Source: Cytobacillus oceanisediminis
Lineage (GTDB): Bacteria > Bacillota > Bacilli > Bacillales > Cytobacillaceae
Assembly: GCF_003182355.1 (NCBI RefSeq)
Contig: NZ_QGTW01000010.1
Span: forward strand, 154,480-218,479
Length of the DNA stretch: 64,000 bases
Reading direction: 5' to 3'
The position numbers and the translations under genes are program-made. Position 1 is the first letter of the stretch, and every line of letters starts with the position of its first letter. Below, in pieces: positions 44,929 through 53,959 of this stretch. The notes under the pieces are model-generated. The model worked only from the letters and a program-made list of their open reading frames with translations. It did no database searches and was not told the DNA's origin.

Positions 44929-45103
44929 TATCTCAAACTTCATGAAACATAAGATTGGAGGTTTTCTTCCTATCTCACTCTTTAGGATAGAAAATCATCC
45001 TATCTCAAATATAGTGATTGAGTATCTCAAACTTTATGAATTTAGGGGTTGATGTATCAAGGGTTTGCCTTGGTTTGTGTCTCAACCTTTGTGGAGGGTT
45101 ACA
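44929..45103 (-). repeat. Right end with transposase-binding repeats
   Basis: Five sites in inverted orientation relative to the left end begin at 44929, 44971, 45001, 45023 and 45078 (TATCTCAAACTTTATG type). The last 16-mer is the near complement of the left site at 15611. The element ends TTACA at 45103. Confidence 0.88.
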
Positions 45104-45108
45104 ATCGT
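45104..45108. repeat. 5-bp target-site duplication, right copy
   Basis: ATCGT, identical to 15556-15560. The following nine bases continue the comGA frame as Leu-Ala-Glu (B. subtilis: Leu-Leu-Glu). Confidence 0.9.
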
Positions 45109-45117
45109 TTAGCCGAG

Positions 45118-45310
45118 TGTAATCGTTCAAGAAGCCTGAGAAACGTTCAGCACTCCTGAGATGCATTCTTTGCCTTTGAGATAAGTGTCTCCCCAATCCC
45201 CCAATATTATAAGCTTAAGATTCATTCAGCTTGAGATAATGTTTTGGAGTAAGGTTAATAAGAAAAACCAACGTGATCATGATAATTCTACATCCAAGGA
45301 AATTGAGATA
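45118..45310 (+). mobile_element. Left end of a second Tn7-like element
   Basis: Begins TGTAATCGTTCAAGAAG, closely similar to the first element's TGTAATCCTTCAGAAAG. Sites of the (c)CTGAGA / TTGAGATA type start at 45128, 45148 and 45168 (20-bp period, first site at +10, as in element 1), then 45223 and 45295. The five bases before it, CCGAG (45113-45117), would be its target duplication in comGA. No right end or transposase gene for it is visible before 64000, so it probably extends beyond the window. Confidence 0.8.
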
Positions 45311-45818
45311 GGGAGCAAAATTCTTTATATCAGTGTTCATGAATTTGAGAGATGGTTCATGTGAATAATACACTTTTCAAAGTATAATATCGATTAAACA
45401 GCTCTCCTAAATAGTATACAGTGCATAAATTAGAATATCTATTTTTGTAGCACAAAAAGTTGGTAAGAGTAAGAAGGGATACCGCGGTATCGGTTGGATA
45501 TGTCATTCCTTTTTCAGTAAATACAGTTATAGAATTCAATATCGATGCCCGTAATTTTATGAAGGGAACGGACTTGTCAAAAAGTGATATACCCAGTAAA
45601 AATGTCAGCATGAGATATGATTTGCTCCAATAAATAGGAAGGCAGAGGGTTTTTCCTAATCGATATCATTTACACGGTGGCTAATTAGCATGTATAAGAT
45701 TCAAGTTCTTTTAACTCGCGTGTTTCGTTTTAATTGAATTTTTTATTTTTATTATTGTTTTATTGTTATTTTGTGTAAAATAATAGGTAATAGAATCGTT
45801 GCTAAAGGTGTGTTTAAC
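45311..45818. other. Gene-poor stretch inside the second element
   Basis: A 57-codon plus-strand frame at 45460-45633 (ending ...NVSMRYDLLQ) looks protein-like but lacks a ribosome site and is preceded by a stop; it may be the 3' remnant of a gene. An antisense frame over the same DNA is not supported. Confidence 0.35.
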
Positions 45819-46592
45819 ATGCGGAAGTCTTTTAAAGATAAAGCTAAAGAGATTATTGGTGTTAGTGGAGAGGGCGGCATATCCACAATTTCCGAAGTTT
45901 TTCTAGAGGGAGCTTTAGGCGCGGTGATACCTGGAGCTTCAAGTATTATTTTTAGTTACAAACAAAAAAGAATGGAAGAGAATTTGCTATTATTCATTGG
46001 GGAATTGCAAGGGAAAGTGGACATCCTTGAACACCAATACAAAAAAATGAGCGAAGATAATAAAGTAATGTTAAAAGAATTTTTTGCTGGATTAATATGC
46101 GATTATGTTATAGATGAGCAGGAAAAAGAGAAAATAAAGTATATAGCAAATGGATTCATATCACTTACAGGCAACGATCAACTGGAAGTTGACCAGACGA
46201 TCATTTATCTTGATATATTAAAAAGTGTAAGAGTTATAGACTTACGAATATTGTTTGATTTAAATACGGGGTACCTTATTTATGATCAGAATTTTCATGA
46301 GTATCTGGAAAACTTGGGAATAGATTCTCATCAATACAGAATGATAAAGGAAAAGTTGTTTCGAGTAGGCTTGCTGAAAAGTTCTTTTGATGATGAATAT
46401 CAGAAAATTGTTAAAAAAGTAAATGATTTAACCGATTATGCTCTATCACTTCAAAAAGGCAAACCCCAAAAATTAAATAGTAATTTCGCCAGCTTTAAAC
46501 CTAAGGAGCGTGAAACTATTTCCATAAGTAAACTGGGAAGGGGTTTTATTGATTATTTTTCGGGAGAAAGAGATCTTTCTTATGACAGGTAA
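45819..46592 (+). CDS. Hypothetical protein with N-terminal Gly/Ala segment
   Basis: A 257-residue protein. Residues about 20-45 (FLEGALGAVIPGASSIIF) form a glycine-rich hydrophobic stretch that could insert into membranes; the rest is a helical, charged domain. I do not recognise the family. ATG 45819 with AAAGGTG upstream is preferred to the 48-base longer frame. It is the first clear gene after the second left end. Confidence 0.6.
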   Translation: MRKSFKDKAKEIIGVSGEGGISTISEVFLEGALGAVIPGASSIIFSYKQKRMEENLLLFIGELQGKVDILEHQYKKMSEDNKVMLKEFFAGLICDYVIDEQEKEKIKYIANGFISLTGNDQLEVDQTIIYLDILKSVRVIDLRILFDLNTGYLIYDQNFHEYLENLGIDSHQYRMIKEKLFRVGLLKSSFDDEYQKIVKKVNDLTDYALSLQKGKPQKLNSNFASFKPKERETISISKLGRGFIDYFSGERDLSYDR

Positions 46593-46652
46593 TTCGTGAA
46601 AAGTTGGTTTAAAGTATGAGCCATAACAAACATTTAGAAAAGGTGAGTAATA

Positions 46653-46991
46653 ATGTTGAATCAGAAACGGGCAAAATTTAAAATATCATGTGGGGATGAA
46701 AGTTATTTTTTTACAATCTATGTACCACTAGACACTGAAAAACTAGTCGACCTATCAAAAAATAAACTGACTAAGGTTATTGATGAAGCAAATCGTTTCA
46801 TTGATTTTTATTATAGGGACATTCATACCGAATACGATATTGATTTAGAAAGCTTTAGAAAGTACAGCAGAGAAGATACCCCCTCTCTGCCAAAGTTCAA
46901 TACATCTCAAATACAATCATTCATACTTGATGAAATCATACAAGCCAAAGGTTTTCATTTAGAATTTTTAGACTTCCTTGGTGCCAGATAG
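46653..46991 (+). CDS. Hypothetical protein
   Basis: A 112-residue acidic protein, not recognised. Start ATG follows AAAAGGTGAG. Its last 24 bases overlap the end of the convergent gene at 46968. Confidence 0.55.
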   Translation: MLNQKRAKFKISCGDESYFFTIYVPLDTEKLVDLSKNKLTKVIDEANRFIDFYYRDIHTEYDIDLESFRKYSREDTPSLPKFNTSQIQSFILDEIIQAKGFHLEFLDFLGAR

Positions 46992-47261
46992 AAATCGACT
47001 GGCATAGATAGCTAAAAACGAATATCTTTCAATAAAATTTCCCTGCTTATAGCTTATATTCGCGGCATAAATTTGTTTGCCGCCAGAGTCATATAAATAA
47101 CCATTTAAAACATTCTGCTCGATTATAAAAATCAGATATCCAGAGTCTAACTTTCTTACTAAATAGTATTCTTTTGAGGAGGTAGAGACAAACCCTTCAT
47201 CCATTAAGAAAGGATAAATCTCTATGCCTCCATCATCGTTCATATATTTCAAATACCCCAA
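46968..47261 (-). CDS. Hypothetical protein
   Basis: A 97-residue reverse-strand protein, beta-rich, with DSGYLIFIIEQNVLNGYLYD. I place the start at TTG 47261, eight bases after AAGGAGGG; a 20-residue longer version from ATG is possible but its ribosome site is worse. Unrecognised. Its 3' end overlaps the gene on the plus strand. Confidence 0.5.
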   Translation of the reverse strand: MGYLKYMNDDGGIEIYPFLMDEGFVSTSSKEYYLVRKLDSGYLIFIIEQNVLNGYLYDSGGKQIYAANISYKQGNFIERYSFLAIYASRFLSGTKEV

Positions 47262-47584
47262 AGCTGTTCCCTCCTTTTTGTTCATACAATTATTTATGCA
47301 GAAAGGTCTTTTTCCTTTCATAAAATGAATAAAACTTTAAGAGATAGAGGTTGAAATGTCCATCATTTGATAGACATTTTAATCGTTAAAATACAAAATG
47401 TCAGCCTCTGTATCAGGCATATTCTTTCATGAGACTTGGAATATCTTTCATTCGTGATTGTTCGAAATGTAAATAATTGAGTCGGTTGAAGGGGAGAAAA
47501 AAGCGAAAAAGGAAAACAAATAGTAAGCAAAAAGGAAAGCTTATTAGCTATCCTTTTAATAATATGGGGATAGTTTTTTATCTC

Positions 47585-47997
47585 TTATTTGGACAAGTGT
47601 TTGTATTCTATAATTTCTATTTTGAAATCGTGATTACTTTTAAGTTTGTTAATCTTTCCGCTGTCACAGGATGGGGATACTCTTCCTTTAACTAAATCTT
47701 CTTTATCATGAACAAGATTTTTGGAAGGGATTTGAATTCTTACGGAAACGTCATAAGAATGGTTGTTATTATAATGTATACCAACGATCCTTTGCCATTG
47801 GCAGTCAAAAAGGGGGTCGCCCCGTACTCTTTTATCACCCTTTTATCAATAGTGGGAAAAACAAGGTCTGAAACAATGTCTACTGTTTTGACATACAAAC
47901 TTTCTGCCTTTGGAACAGTTTCTGCATTAACAACGTTAAAAGAAGTAAAAGCAAATAAGAAAAATCCTAGTAAGACAAAGAATTTTTTATTTTTCAC
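47585..47997 (-). pseudogene. Frameshifted paralogue of the secreted protein at 58190
   Basis: Reverse-strand copy of the family encoded at 58190. The signal peptide and the SDLVFPTIDKRVIKEYG core are conserved, then a frameshift near 47810 breaks the frame. Beyond it the DNA still aligns to the intact gene's end (codons for SPSC, KL, EYKHLSK), finishing at 47585-47587. The start is GTG without a good ribosome site. Confidence 0.82.
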
Positions 47998-48116
47998 AAA
48001 TTAGATACAGACAAATAAATGGTGAACATGTAATATTCAAGTTGTGTGATACCGTCGCTGGGCTTACACATAAGTGAATGAAGGTTGGATGCCTGTCATT
48101 TACTTGCTCCTTATTT

Positions 48117-48148
48117 GACCAACCATTTGGTGAAGTGGTTGGTTTTTA
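48117..48148 (+). terminator. Terminator-like hairpin
   Basis: ACCAACCA / TGGTTGGT stem around TTTGGTGAAG, with TTTTTA. It lies between the pseudogene and the XRE gene with no plus-strand gene directly before it. Confidence 0.65.
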
Positions 48149-48265
48149 TCTTCCCATGTGAACAATTGGAGATGAACATGGAACATGAGCCTTTCGAAAG
48201 AAGGGCTTTTTTATTCTTGACTAAAACTTTTGTGGATTTTTCCGACAAAAATCTTGGGTGATAAT

Positions 48266-48472
48266 ATGTACGGCAGTATAGGAATAAACTTGAAAATGGA
48301 AAGATTTAAAAAAAATATGACTCAACAGGAAGTATCTAAAGCTACTGGAATTTCTTATAGTATGCTAAGTAAGTATGAAAGAAATGTAGCTAAGCCAAAA
48401 GAGGATAATTTGAAGATGCTCGCTGAATTCTATGGAATTACGGTTGAAGAACTTACAGAAGATAATAGATAA
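48266..48472 (+). CDS. Small XRE-family HTH regulator
   Basis: A 68-residue single-domain Cro/C1-type protein: MTQQEVSKATGISYSMLSKYERNVAKP is the helix-turn-helix, and FYGITVEELT ends the fold. It has no sensor domain. ATG 48266 follows GGGTGAT. It is probably an autoregulator of this cargo. A weak hairpin follows at about 48471-48497. Confidence 0.85.
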   Translation: MYGSIGINLKMERFKKNMTQQEVSKATGISYSMLSKYERNVAKPKEDNLKMLAEFYGITVEELTEDNR

Positions 48473-48497
48473 AGCTCTCGATTGAGGAGGGCTTTTT

Positions 48498-48828
48498 ACT
48501 TTGCTTAGTAACCTTTTGATTTAAGTACAGCCTGCACCATCATTCGAGTATTTAAGCCATCCCCCCATCAAGGAAGGTGAACTATCTAGAACCTTCTTAC
48601 AGAACCTAGATTGAACTCCACAAGTGCCGTCACTGATTCTGCATTAAAAATAAAGATGATGAAACAGAACCAAGGCAAGTAAAATAAAAGAGACTTATAA
48701 CTTGAAAATAATTACTAAGGTCATATGGCTCTTTTATATTAATTCCTTCTAAATGGCTATATTTCATTTCTCCATACGAATAACCTCTTACTCATCAGAA
48801 TATGAATGGACAAGGGAGGGGCGGTTTG
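48498..48828. other. Gene-free stretch
   Basis: About 330 bases without a supported frame; it contains the GGGAGGGG ribosome site of the following gene at its right side and nothing else that I can name. Confidence 0.4.
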
Positions 48829-49491
48829 ATGGGGAAAAGAAGATATAGAAGGAGAAGTTCTAAAGTACAAAGTAATATTGAATGGCTAATATTAGGAGCT
48901 ATCGCTTTATATGCTATTTACAAAACGGTTCTCGAATCAATACAAAATTTCATTATAAATGTAAGGTATTATATACAAACGTTTTCAGCCTTAGATTGGT
49001 TGTATATTACCATTATCATTACATCACTCATATGTTTAATTTATATCTTTTTAAATAATCAGAGTAATAACCGAACGAAAATCAAGCAGGAACAGGCAAA
49101 ACTTAGGGTACTAAGAGACTCAGAATATTTTAAGCTCATGGAGATGACTTCATACGACTTTGAAAAATTTGTTGCAAATCTATATCTAGCTAAAGGGTTT
49201 GACGTAGAATTAACTCCTCGCACAGGAGATGGCGGTAAAGATATCATCTTAAGAAAAAATAATGAGATCTATTTAGTGGAGTGCAAGAGATATAATGAAA
49301 AGAATAAAGTCTCCCGCCCTGAAATCCAAAAGTTCCATAGTGCTTTAATGGATATGGATGCTAAAGAAGGCTTTTTTATAACAACAAGTTATTTTACCCA
49401 GCCAGCAAGTACATACTCCATAAATAAGCCGATAAAATTAGTTGATTTACCTCGATTAATTGAACTGATTGAAGAAGCGAAAGGGATATAG
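48829..49491 (+). CDS. Membrane-anchored Mrr-type restriction endonuclease
   Basis: A 220-residue protein. A basic N-terminus, two membrane helices (about 17-40 and 55-75) and a C-terminal Mrr/PD-(D/E)XK domain: MTSYDFEKFVANLYLAKGF, then Asp in TGDGGKDIIL, then ECKRY, giving the D-(x)n-ExK set. Mrr-family enzymes cut modified or foreign DNA; the membrane anchor suggests action at the cell surface on incoming DNA. ATG 48829 follows GGGAGGGG. Confidence 0.85.
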   Translation: MGKRRYRRRSSKVQSNIEWLILGAIALYAIYKTVLESIQNFIINVRYYIQTFSALDWLYITIIITSLICLIYIFLNNQSNNRTKIKQEQAKLRVLRDSEYFKLMEMTSYDFEKFVANLYLAKGFDVELTPRTGDGGKDIILRKNNEIYLVECKRYNEKNKVSRPEIQKFHSALMDMDAKEGFFITTSYFTQPASTYSINKPIKLVDLPRLIELIEEAKGI

Positions 49492-49558
49492 TTGTCATAG
49501 GACAAATTTCCTGATTCATATACTTTTGTAAAATTTATGTGATACAGAGGTGTATGAT

Positions 49559-50572
49559 TTGGAAATTCCAATAAGTAAAATTCAATGTGACATAATAGGT
49601 AGGACAAATAAAGATGTAACCGAATTGTCTAGAAATTTAACAGCTTTTGGACAACTGGAGCCAGTATTGGTCGAAGGACCAGACGAAAATGGCGACTTCT
49701 TCCTTATTCACGGGTACCGAAGATACCTGGCGATGTTAGAGAATAAAAGTAAGTTTAATAAAATAAAGTGTACGGTTAATAGTGGAATAACCTCTCAAGA
49801 GAACAGAAATGCATTAAGGCTAATCTTAATCTCCAATGGGAAGAAAACCACAGGATTAGATCAGCAGCTTGTTTATGAAGAAATCAAAAACAATGAGAAC
49901 TGCACCGCCTTGATTCCCAAAAGTAAGAAAAGAAGAATGGAAAAAGGAAACCAAGTTCCTCAGGAAGATAGAATTAAATATGAGATAAAACGGCGTAGTC
50001 AAGATGCTCTTGCTTTAATTTATGAATTAAAGGAATTAGGCCATTACAGAAGTCAATTATTAGAAATGCTTTATCAGGGTAAAATCACTACCATCCATGC
50101 AGATGCAATCAAAAGAGTAGTAAGCCATTCTAGGTATGATAATCTGAACCTGAATCAAAAAATTACTGTCATAGAAAAAGCTAGAAAAACAGCAAAGTTT
50201 ACTAACAATGAGGCAGGCTTCTTAATATTTGAAGAAATGATGAAACAAAATCCGCAAAAGGAAAACGTGGGTAACTGGATTGAATATATTTGTGATGAAA
50301 TGGAGCGGATTTCCGAGCTCATACATGAAGATCTTCAACTACTGACGACAGAAATTCAAAAAAGAAAGCTAAGGAAATCATTGCAGCATTTAACTAATCG
50401 TTTGGATTGGGTATTCATAAAAGAACAATACAATAGAAAGGAGGAGAAAACGGAGAATACTGACGATTTAAAAAGAGAAAGATCAAAACATAAAGATGAG
50501 AACAAAATCAAGAAACAGACGATCATTATGGAAAAAAGGAACGGAAACAAGTTAACTTTTTATTTCAATTAG
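49559..50572 (+). CDS. ParB/Srx-like N-terminal domain protein
   Basis: A 337-residue protein. The N-terminal 85 residues have the ParB nuclease/CTPase-like pattern (IPISKIQ..., LTAFGQLEPVLVEGPDENGDFFLIHGYRRYLA), with GYRR in place of GxxR. The rest is helical with a very basic C-terminus and a KKR-rich patch near 120. It follows the Mrr-type gene by about 65 bases and may function with it. TTG 49559 (six bases after GAGGTG) and GTG 49550 are both possible starts. A terminator follows. Confidence 0.7.
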   Translation: MEIPISKIQCDIIGRTNKDVTELSRNLTAFGQLEPVLVEGPDENGDFFLIHGYRRYLAMLENKSKFNKIKCTVNSGITSQENRNALRLILISNGKKTTGLDQQLVYEEIKNNENCTALIPKSKKRRMEKGNQVPQEDRIKYEIKRRSQDALALIYELKELGHYRSQLLEMLYQGKITTIHADAIKRVVSHSRYDNLNLNQKITVIEKARKTAKFTNNEAGFLIFEEMMKQNPQKENVGNWIEYICDEMERISELIHEDLQLLTTEIQKRKLRKSLQHLTNRLDWVFIKEQYNRKEEKTENTDDLKRERSKHKDENKIKKQTIIMEKRNGNKLTFYFN

Positions 50573-50617
50573 AATGATTATTTACTACTTAAGCTAAGTT
50601 ATTATAATACCAATGAG

Positions 50618-50643
50618 GCCGCCACAATATGGTGGCTTTTTCA
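50618..50643 (+). terminator. Terminator after the ParB-like gene
   Basis: GCCGCCA / TGGTGGC stem with ACAATAT-like loop and TTTTTC. The sequence resembles the terminator hairpins inside the cassette repeats further right. Confidence 0.75.
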
Positions 50644-50719
50644 ATTTTATTAATTTGAGAAGGGTAGATGAGCCACATATCGAATATATATAGAAATTAG
50701 CAATTTGGGTGGGGATGAA

Positions 50720-51427
50720 ATGAGTAGTTTATTGAAGATAAGTGATAATATATGGCTTTTTCCTTTTAATCCAGAAGGGGTACAGGCTAATGTAGGAGTT
50801 ATTATAGATGATGACCAAACTGGTTTAATTGATAGTGGAAATAGTCCTCAGCAAGCAAGACTAATAAAATCTGAATTAGAAAAAATACAGGCTCCGCCTG
50901 TTAAATACATCCTCTTAACACATCATCACTGGGATCACACCTTTGGGGCTTCTGTATTTAATGACTGTGAAATTGTAGCCCATGAACTTACTTACGATTA
51001 TTTAAAACAAATGAAGAAAATTAATTGGAACAAAGAGTACATATTAAATGAAATAAAAAATGATCCTTCAATGAAGCTTAGCCATGAAGCAAAATTAGCG
51101 GCAATAAAAGATTGGGATTCATTTGACATATCATTACCGACAATGACTTTTACTAATTCTATGACTTTAGAGCTAAAAAGTGTTTCTTTGGAATTAAGTC
51201 ACATTGGAGGAGTGCATGCAAAAGATTCGATATTGATTAAAGAGTTAAATTCCAATGTGTTTTTTGTAGGTGATTGCTTTTATCCAAAACCTTCTGATAA
51301 TAAGGTGTCTTTAGATATACTTAAATCATTGCACCGCCAGTCTGCAAAAATATATATTCATGGACACGGTAACCCAGCAGATATTACACAATTAGAAGCT
51401 TTTATTAGGCAGGTTGAGAACAATTGA
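50720..51427 (+). CDS. MBL-fold metallohydrolase
   Basis: A 235-residue metallo-beta-lactamase-fold enzyme. The THHHWDHTFG motif and later His and Asp (LSHIGGVHAKDS; VGDCFYP; HGHGNPAD) supply the metal site. It is more compact than the MBL protein at 43623. The substrate is unknown. ATG 50720 has GGGTGGGG five bases upstream. It begins the run of single same-strand genes. Confidence 0.85.
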   Translation: MSSLLKISDNIWLFPFNPEGVQANVGVIIDDDQTGLIDSGNSPQQARLIKSELEKIQAPPVKYILLTHHHWDHTFGASVFNDCEIVAHELTYDYLKQMKKINWNKEYILNEIKNDPSMKLSHEAKLAAIKDWDSFDISLPTMTFTNSMTLELKSVSLELSHIGGVHAKDSILIKELNSNVFFVGDCFYPKPSDNKVSLDILKSLHRQSAKIYIHGHGNPADITQLEAFIRQVENN

Positions 51428-51508
51428 TTTTTTCTTCAATATAACGAATAAAATTAGGCTGTCGTGAAAATCTTTGTTAATTGCAAGACTAATGGAAGGA
51501 AGTTAATA

Positions 51509-51976
51509 ATGGATTACAGAATTCGAGTGGCGAACAAAAAAGATCTAGATGGGATATGTGCAGTTAGAGATAATAAAGAATTATTTCGAAAATATTTACT
51601 TCAATCTTCAAGAAAAAAATTATATTTGATAATTGCTGAACAGAAAAAACTTATTTTAGGATTTGGAGTCCTAAAATTAACTGGTTTTTTATTCCCTAAA
51701 TTAAGTGACCTCTATGTAGTCGAAAATCTTAGGGGATATGGTATCGGTTCAGAGATAATTAGGTACCGTGAAAATATGGCTCGAAAACTTGGTTATCCAG
51801 AGATATATGTAAGTATAGATCCAATAGAAAATCCAAAAATGATAAATCTCGTAATAAAACATGGTTACAAAGCGATTTCTGAGCCATATAAAAAAAGAGC
51901 AACTTTTTATAACGAAGAAGGCAAATCCTACGATAAGACCTACACAAGAGTTGATTTTAAAAAGTTGATAGGTTAG
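51509..51976 (+). CDS. GNAT-family N-acetyltransferase
   Basis: A 155-residue acetyltransferase with the GNAT pattern: an N-terminal RVANKKDLDGICAVRD, then LYVVENLRGYGIGSEIIRY containing the acetyl-CoA loop R-x-x-G-x-G. The acceptor is unknown. ATG 51509 follows GGAAGG by six to eight bases and replaces the 45-base longer frame. Confidence 0.87.
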   Translation: MDYRIRVANKKDLDGICAVRDNKELFRKYLLQSSRKKLYLIIAEQKKLILGFGVLKLTGFLFPKLSDLYVVENLRGYGIGSEIIRYRENMARKLGYPEIYVSIDPIENPKMINLVIKHGYKAISEPYKKRATFYNEEGKSYDKTYTRVDFKKLIG

Positions 51977-52029
51977 GGATTATGAATAAAGTATGTTTTC
52001 TTATTCAATTGTAATCGGGAGGGGAGTAT

Positions 52030-52599
52030 GTGCCATTTGAACAGTGTAAAAGTATTAATTCTTTGATGTCAGGATTTAATAAACCTTGGTTCTTTGCAGG
52101 CGGCTGGGCAATTGATCTATATCTGGGTAAAGAAACAAGACACCATCAAGATATAGAAATTTCCATTTTTAGAAAAGATCAATTAGAATTGAAGTCTTTT
52201 CTTAAGGATTGGGAACTTAAAAAAGTTAGTAGCGGAGAATTCCTTCCTTGGCAAGATGAATTTTTAGAGCTTCCTATTCATGAAATTCATGCTTTGAATA
52301 ATAGCATGGGACAGAAATTAGAAATACTTCTTAACGAAACAAAGGGTGATTATTGGTTGTTCCGTAGAGATTTGACCACAACTTATCCACTATATTCAGT
52401 TTACAGTGTGTCACAAATGGGTTATCGCTATTTAAATCCAGAAATTGTACTTCTATATAAGGCTAAAAATACAAGAGAAAAAGATAACCAGGACTTCTTA
52501 GCTGTAAAAGATAATCTAGATAAAAATAAGAAGAAATGGCTGCAAAAAGCAATTTGCTCGCAATATCCTGAACATGAATGGCTGAAATTATTAATTTAA
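52030..52599 (+). CDS. Nucleotidyltransferase-fold protein (aminoglycoside adenylyltransferase-like)
   Basis: A 189-residue protein with the nucleotidyltransferase signature FFAGGWAIDLYLGKETRHHQDIEI, where the metal Asp/Glu set is the ID...DIEI pair. The architecture matches ANT(2'')-like/DUF-type adenylyltransferases; the substrate is not predictable. The start is GTG with GGGAGGGGAG upstream. Its downstream 280 bases are free of genes. Confidence 0.75.
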   Translation: MPFEQCKSINSLMSGFNKPWFFAGGWAIDLYLGKETRHHQDIEISIFRKDQLELKSFLKDWELKKVSSGEFLPWQDEFLELPIHEIHALNNSMGQKLEILLNETKGDYWLFRRDLTTTYPLYSVYSVSQMGYRYLNPEIVLLYKAKNTREKDNQDFLAVKDNLDKNKKKWLQKAICSQYPEHEWLKLLI

Positions 52600-52880
52600 A
52601 AGCTCAGAGGTACGGCCAGGGCTACAATATTAAGATTTTCCCTTAAATGAATAAGGCATTGATCTCAACTAATTTTGAGCGAAAGAGATAAAAAGTTTTT
52701 TTTCAAGAACAATTTACGAATGCTGTTAAATATGTGACGTATGATAAAAAAGTATATAAATAATGGATCTCTTTAGCTGTTGATTATATTAACGGGCAGT
52801 AGTTGAAGAAGGTTTTATTCCTTACTTGGAGAATTTTAACTATTGAAAGCACTATAAATATAAGGAGTTGGTTTACGTGT
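52600..52880. other. Intergenic stretch with one array half-repeat
   Basis: No gene. A half-unit of the array repeat (ATTAACGGGCAGTAGTTGAAG) lies at about 52788-52812. Confidence 0.5.
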
Positions 52881-53710
52881 GTGGGATTAGAAACGAAACA
52901 TAAAAGCAGGGATTTAGAAGTTCCAAAACATCGCCAAGTATTATTAAATTCAATTGAACAAGATTTACTAAATGATGAAAATGTTTTAGCTGTTTTTTAT
53001 GGAGGCTCACTTGGCAATCAGAATACAGACGTATACTCTGATATTGACCTCCGTATAGTTGTCAAAGATGAAGTGTTTGAAGAATATAGTTAAATAAAAA
53101 ACATAGGGCTAAAAATTGGGGCAAAGTTCTATTTTACGAAGACTTTCCTTGGGCAGCTCATAGTATTGCACATTATAATACTTTTGTTAAAGTAGATACA
53201 TTTTATTATAAATTAAAGGATATTCAGCCATCAGTTTGGCTTCAAAATATAAAAGTTGTTCACGATACTACTGGATTGATACAAGATGCATTAGAAAAAT
53301 CAATGGTTTTAACATATGAAACAACTATTCAAGAGGTTGAGATTTGGAGAACAAAATTTTTTGCATATGTTCACGAAGCCTATCGAAGAGTAATGAGAAA
53401 AGAAATATATTATGCCCTGCATTGTTTAGATAATTTAAGATTATCAATGACAACAGCTTGGTATATGGAGGCAGAGATACAGCCCAATGCATTTGGAGAT
53501 TGGGCTAAACTAGAAGGTATAAGAAGCAAACTTTCCGATTGGCAGTTATCACTTTTAGAACAATGGCATAGTAGCAGGGAACCTAAAGAAATAATGAAAG
53601 TGATAGAAAAAATGGTTCCAGAATTTAAAAGAGTCCACAAGAGCTTATGTGATAAACTTGGATTAGAAGAAGATCCTGAATGGGTTAATGAAATACTTAA
53701 TATGGTGTAA
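52881..53710 (+). pseudogene. Frameshifted nucleotidyltransferase
   Basis: The first part encodes LAVFYGGSLGNQNTDVYSDI-type nucleotidyltransferase sequence (GGSLG...D-x-D). It stops at 53092. The reading continues in another frame from about 53095 (KNWGKVLFYEDFPWAAHSIAHYN...) to a proper C-terminus at 53710. A frameshift near 53090 explains both, so it is an MNT/aminoglycoside-nucleotidyltransferase-type gene that has decayed. The start is likely GTG 52881, after AAGGAG. A terminator follows. Confidence 0.82.
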
Positions 53711-53722
53711 TGTTTATATTTT

Positions 53723-53748
53723 AAAGGCAGCAAGTTGCTGCTTTTTTT
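53723..53748 (+). terminator. Terminator after the frameshifted gene
   Basis: AAAGGCAGCA / TGCTGCTTTT stem with TTTTT. Confidence 0.8.
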
Positions 53749-53765
53749 ATTTTAGGAAGTCCTTC

Positions 53766-53874
53766 TAAACTAAAGGGTCCTTTAATCAAGGAAGGATTAT
53801 GGTACTTTTATGTTGAAGCCTTTAACTAAAGGAAAGTATTAATTCCTTGTTCAATTACGGGCAGGTTAGTTGAA
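53766..53874 (+). repeat. Array repeat region
   Basis: Three half-units: TAAACTAAAGGGTCCTTTAA at 53766, TTTAACTAAAGGAAAGTATT at 53821 and TTCAATTACGGGCAGGTTAG at 53850-53874. The last is bounded by TTCAA and TTGAA. Confidence 0.7.
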
Positions 53875-53959
53875 AAATAATTAGTTAATTTGTTTATCTT
53901 TTTAATTGATTTCAGGAAAATTCAACTTAGAATAATAAGAACATAGGGGGTGGATAGCT

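Larger units (their letters stand above)
15561..45103. mobile_element. Tn7-like transposon (29,543 bp) carrying a defence-gene island
   Basis: The ends are TGTAA at 15561 and TTACA at 45103, flanked by a 5-bp direct repeat ATCGT and interrupting comGA. Multiple copies of a CAnAAAGnTTGAGA(T/C)A site occur at both ends in inverted orientation, as expected for TnsB binding sites. The core genes are tniQ (30504), tnsB (32651), tnsC (34617) and a second tniQ (35606). I saw no tnsA and no resolvase. Cargo to the left is mostly defence-like (GAF, AlbA_2, Shedu-like, KAP, E2-E1-JAB, Kiwa, RecJ). Cargo to the right is a lipoprotein, the RNase HIII-RnlAB operon and an MBL-fold enzyme. Confidence 0.93.

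Noticed and set aside
45357..45611. 84-codon reverse-strand frame after the second left end
   Set aside because: The opposite strand gives a more protein-like 57-codon frame over the same DNA, and neither has a ribosome site; reported only as a possible remnant.
47477..48004. Two plus-strand open frames (47477-47695 and 47708-48004)
   Set aside because: They are antisense to the frameshifted secreted-protein pseudogene and have no family resemblance.
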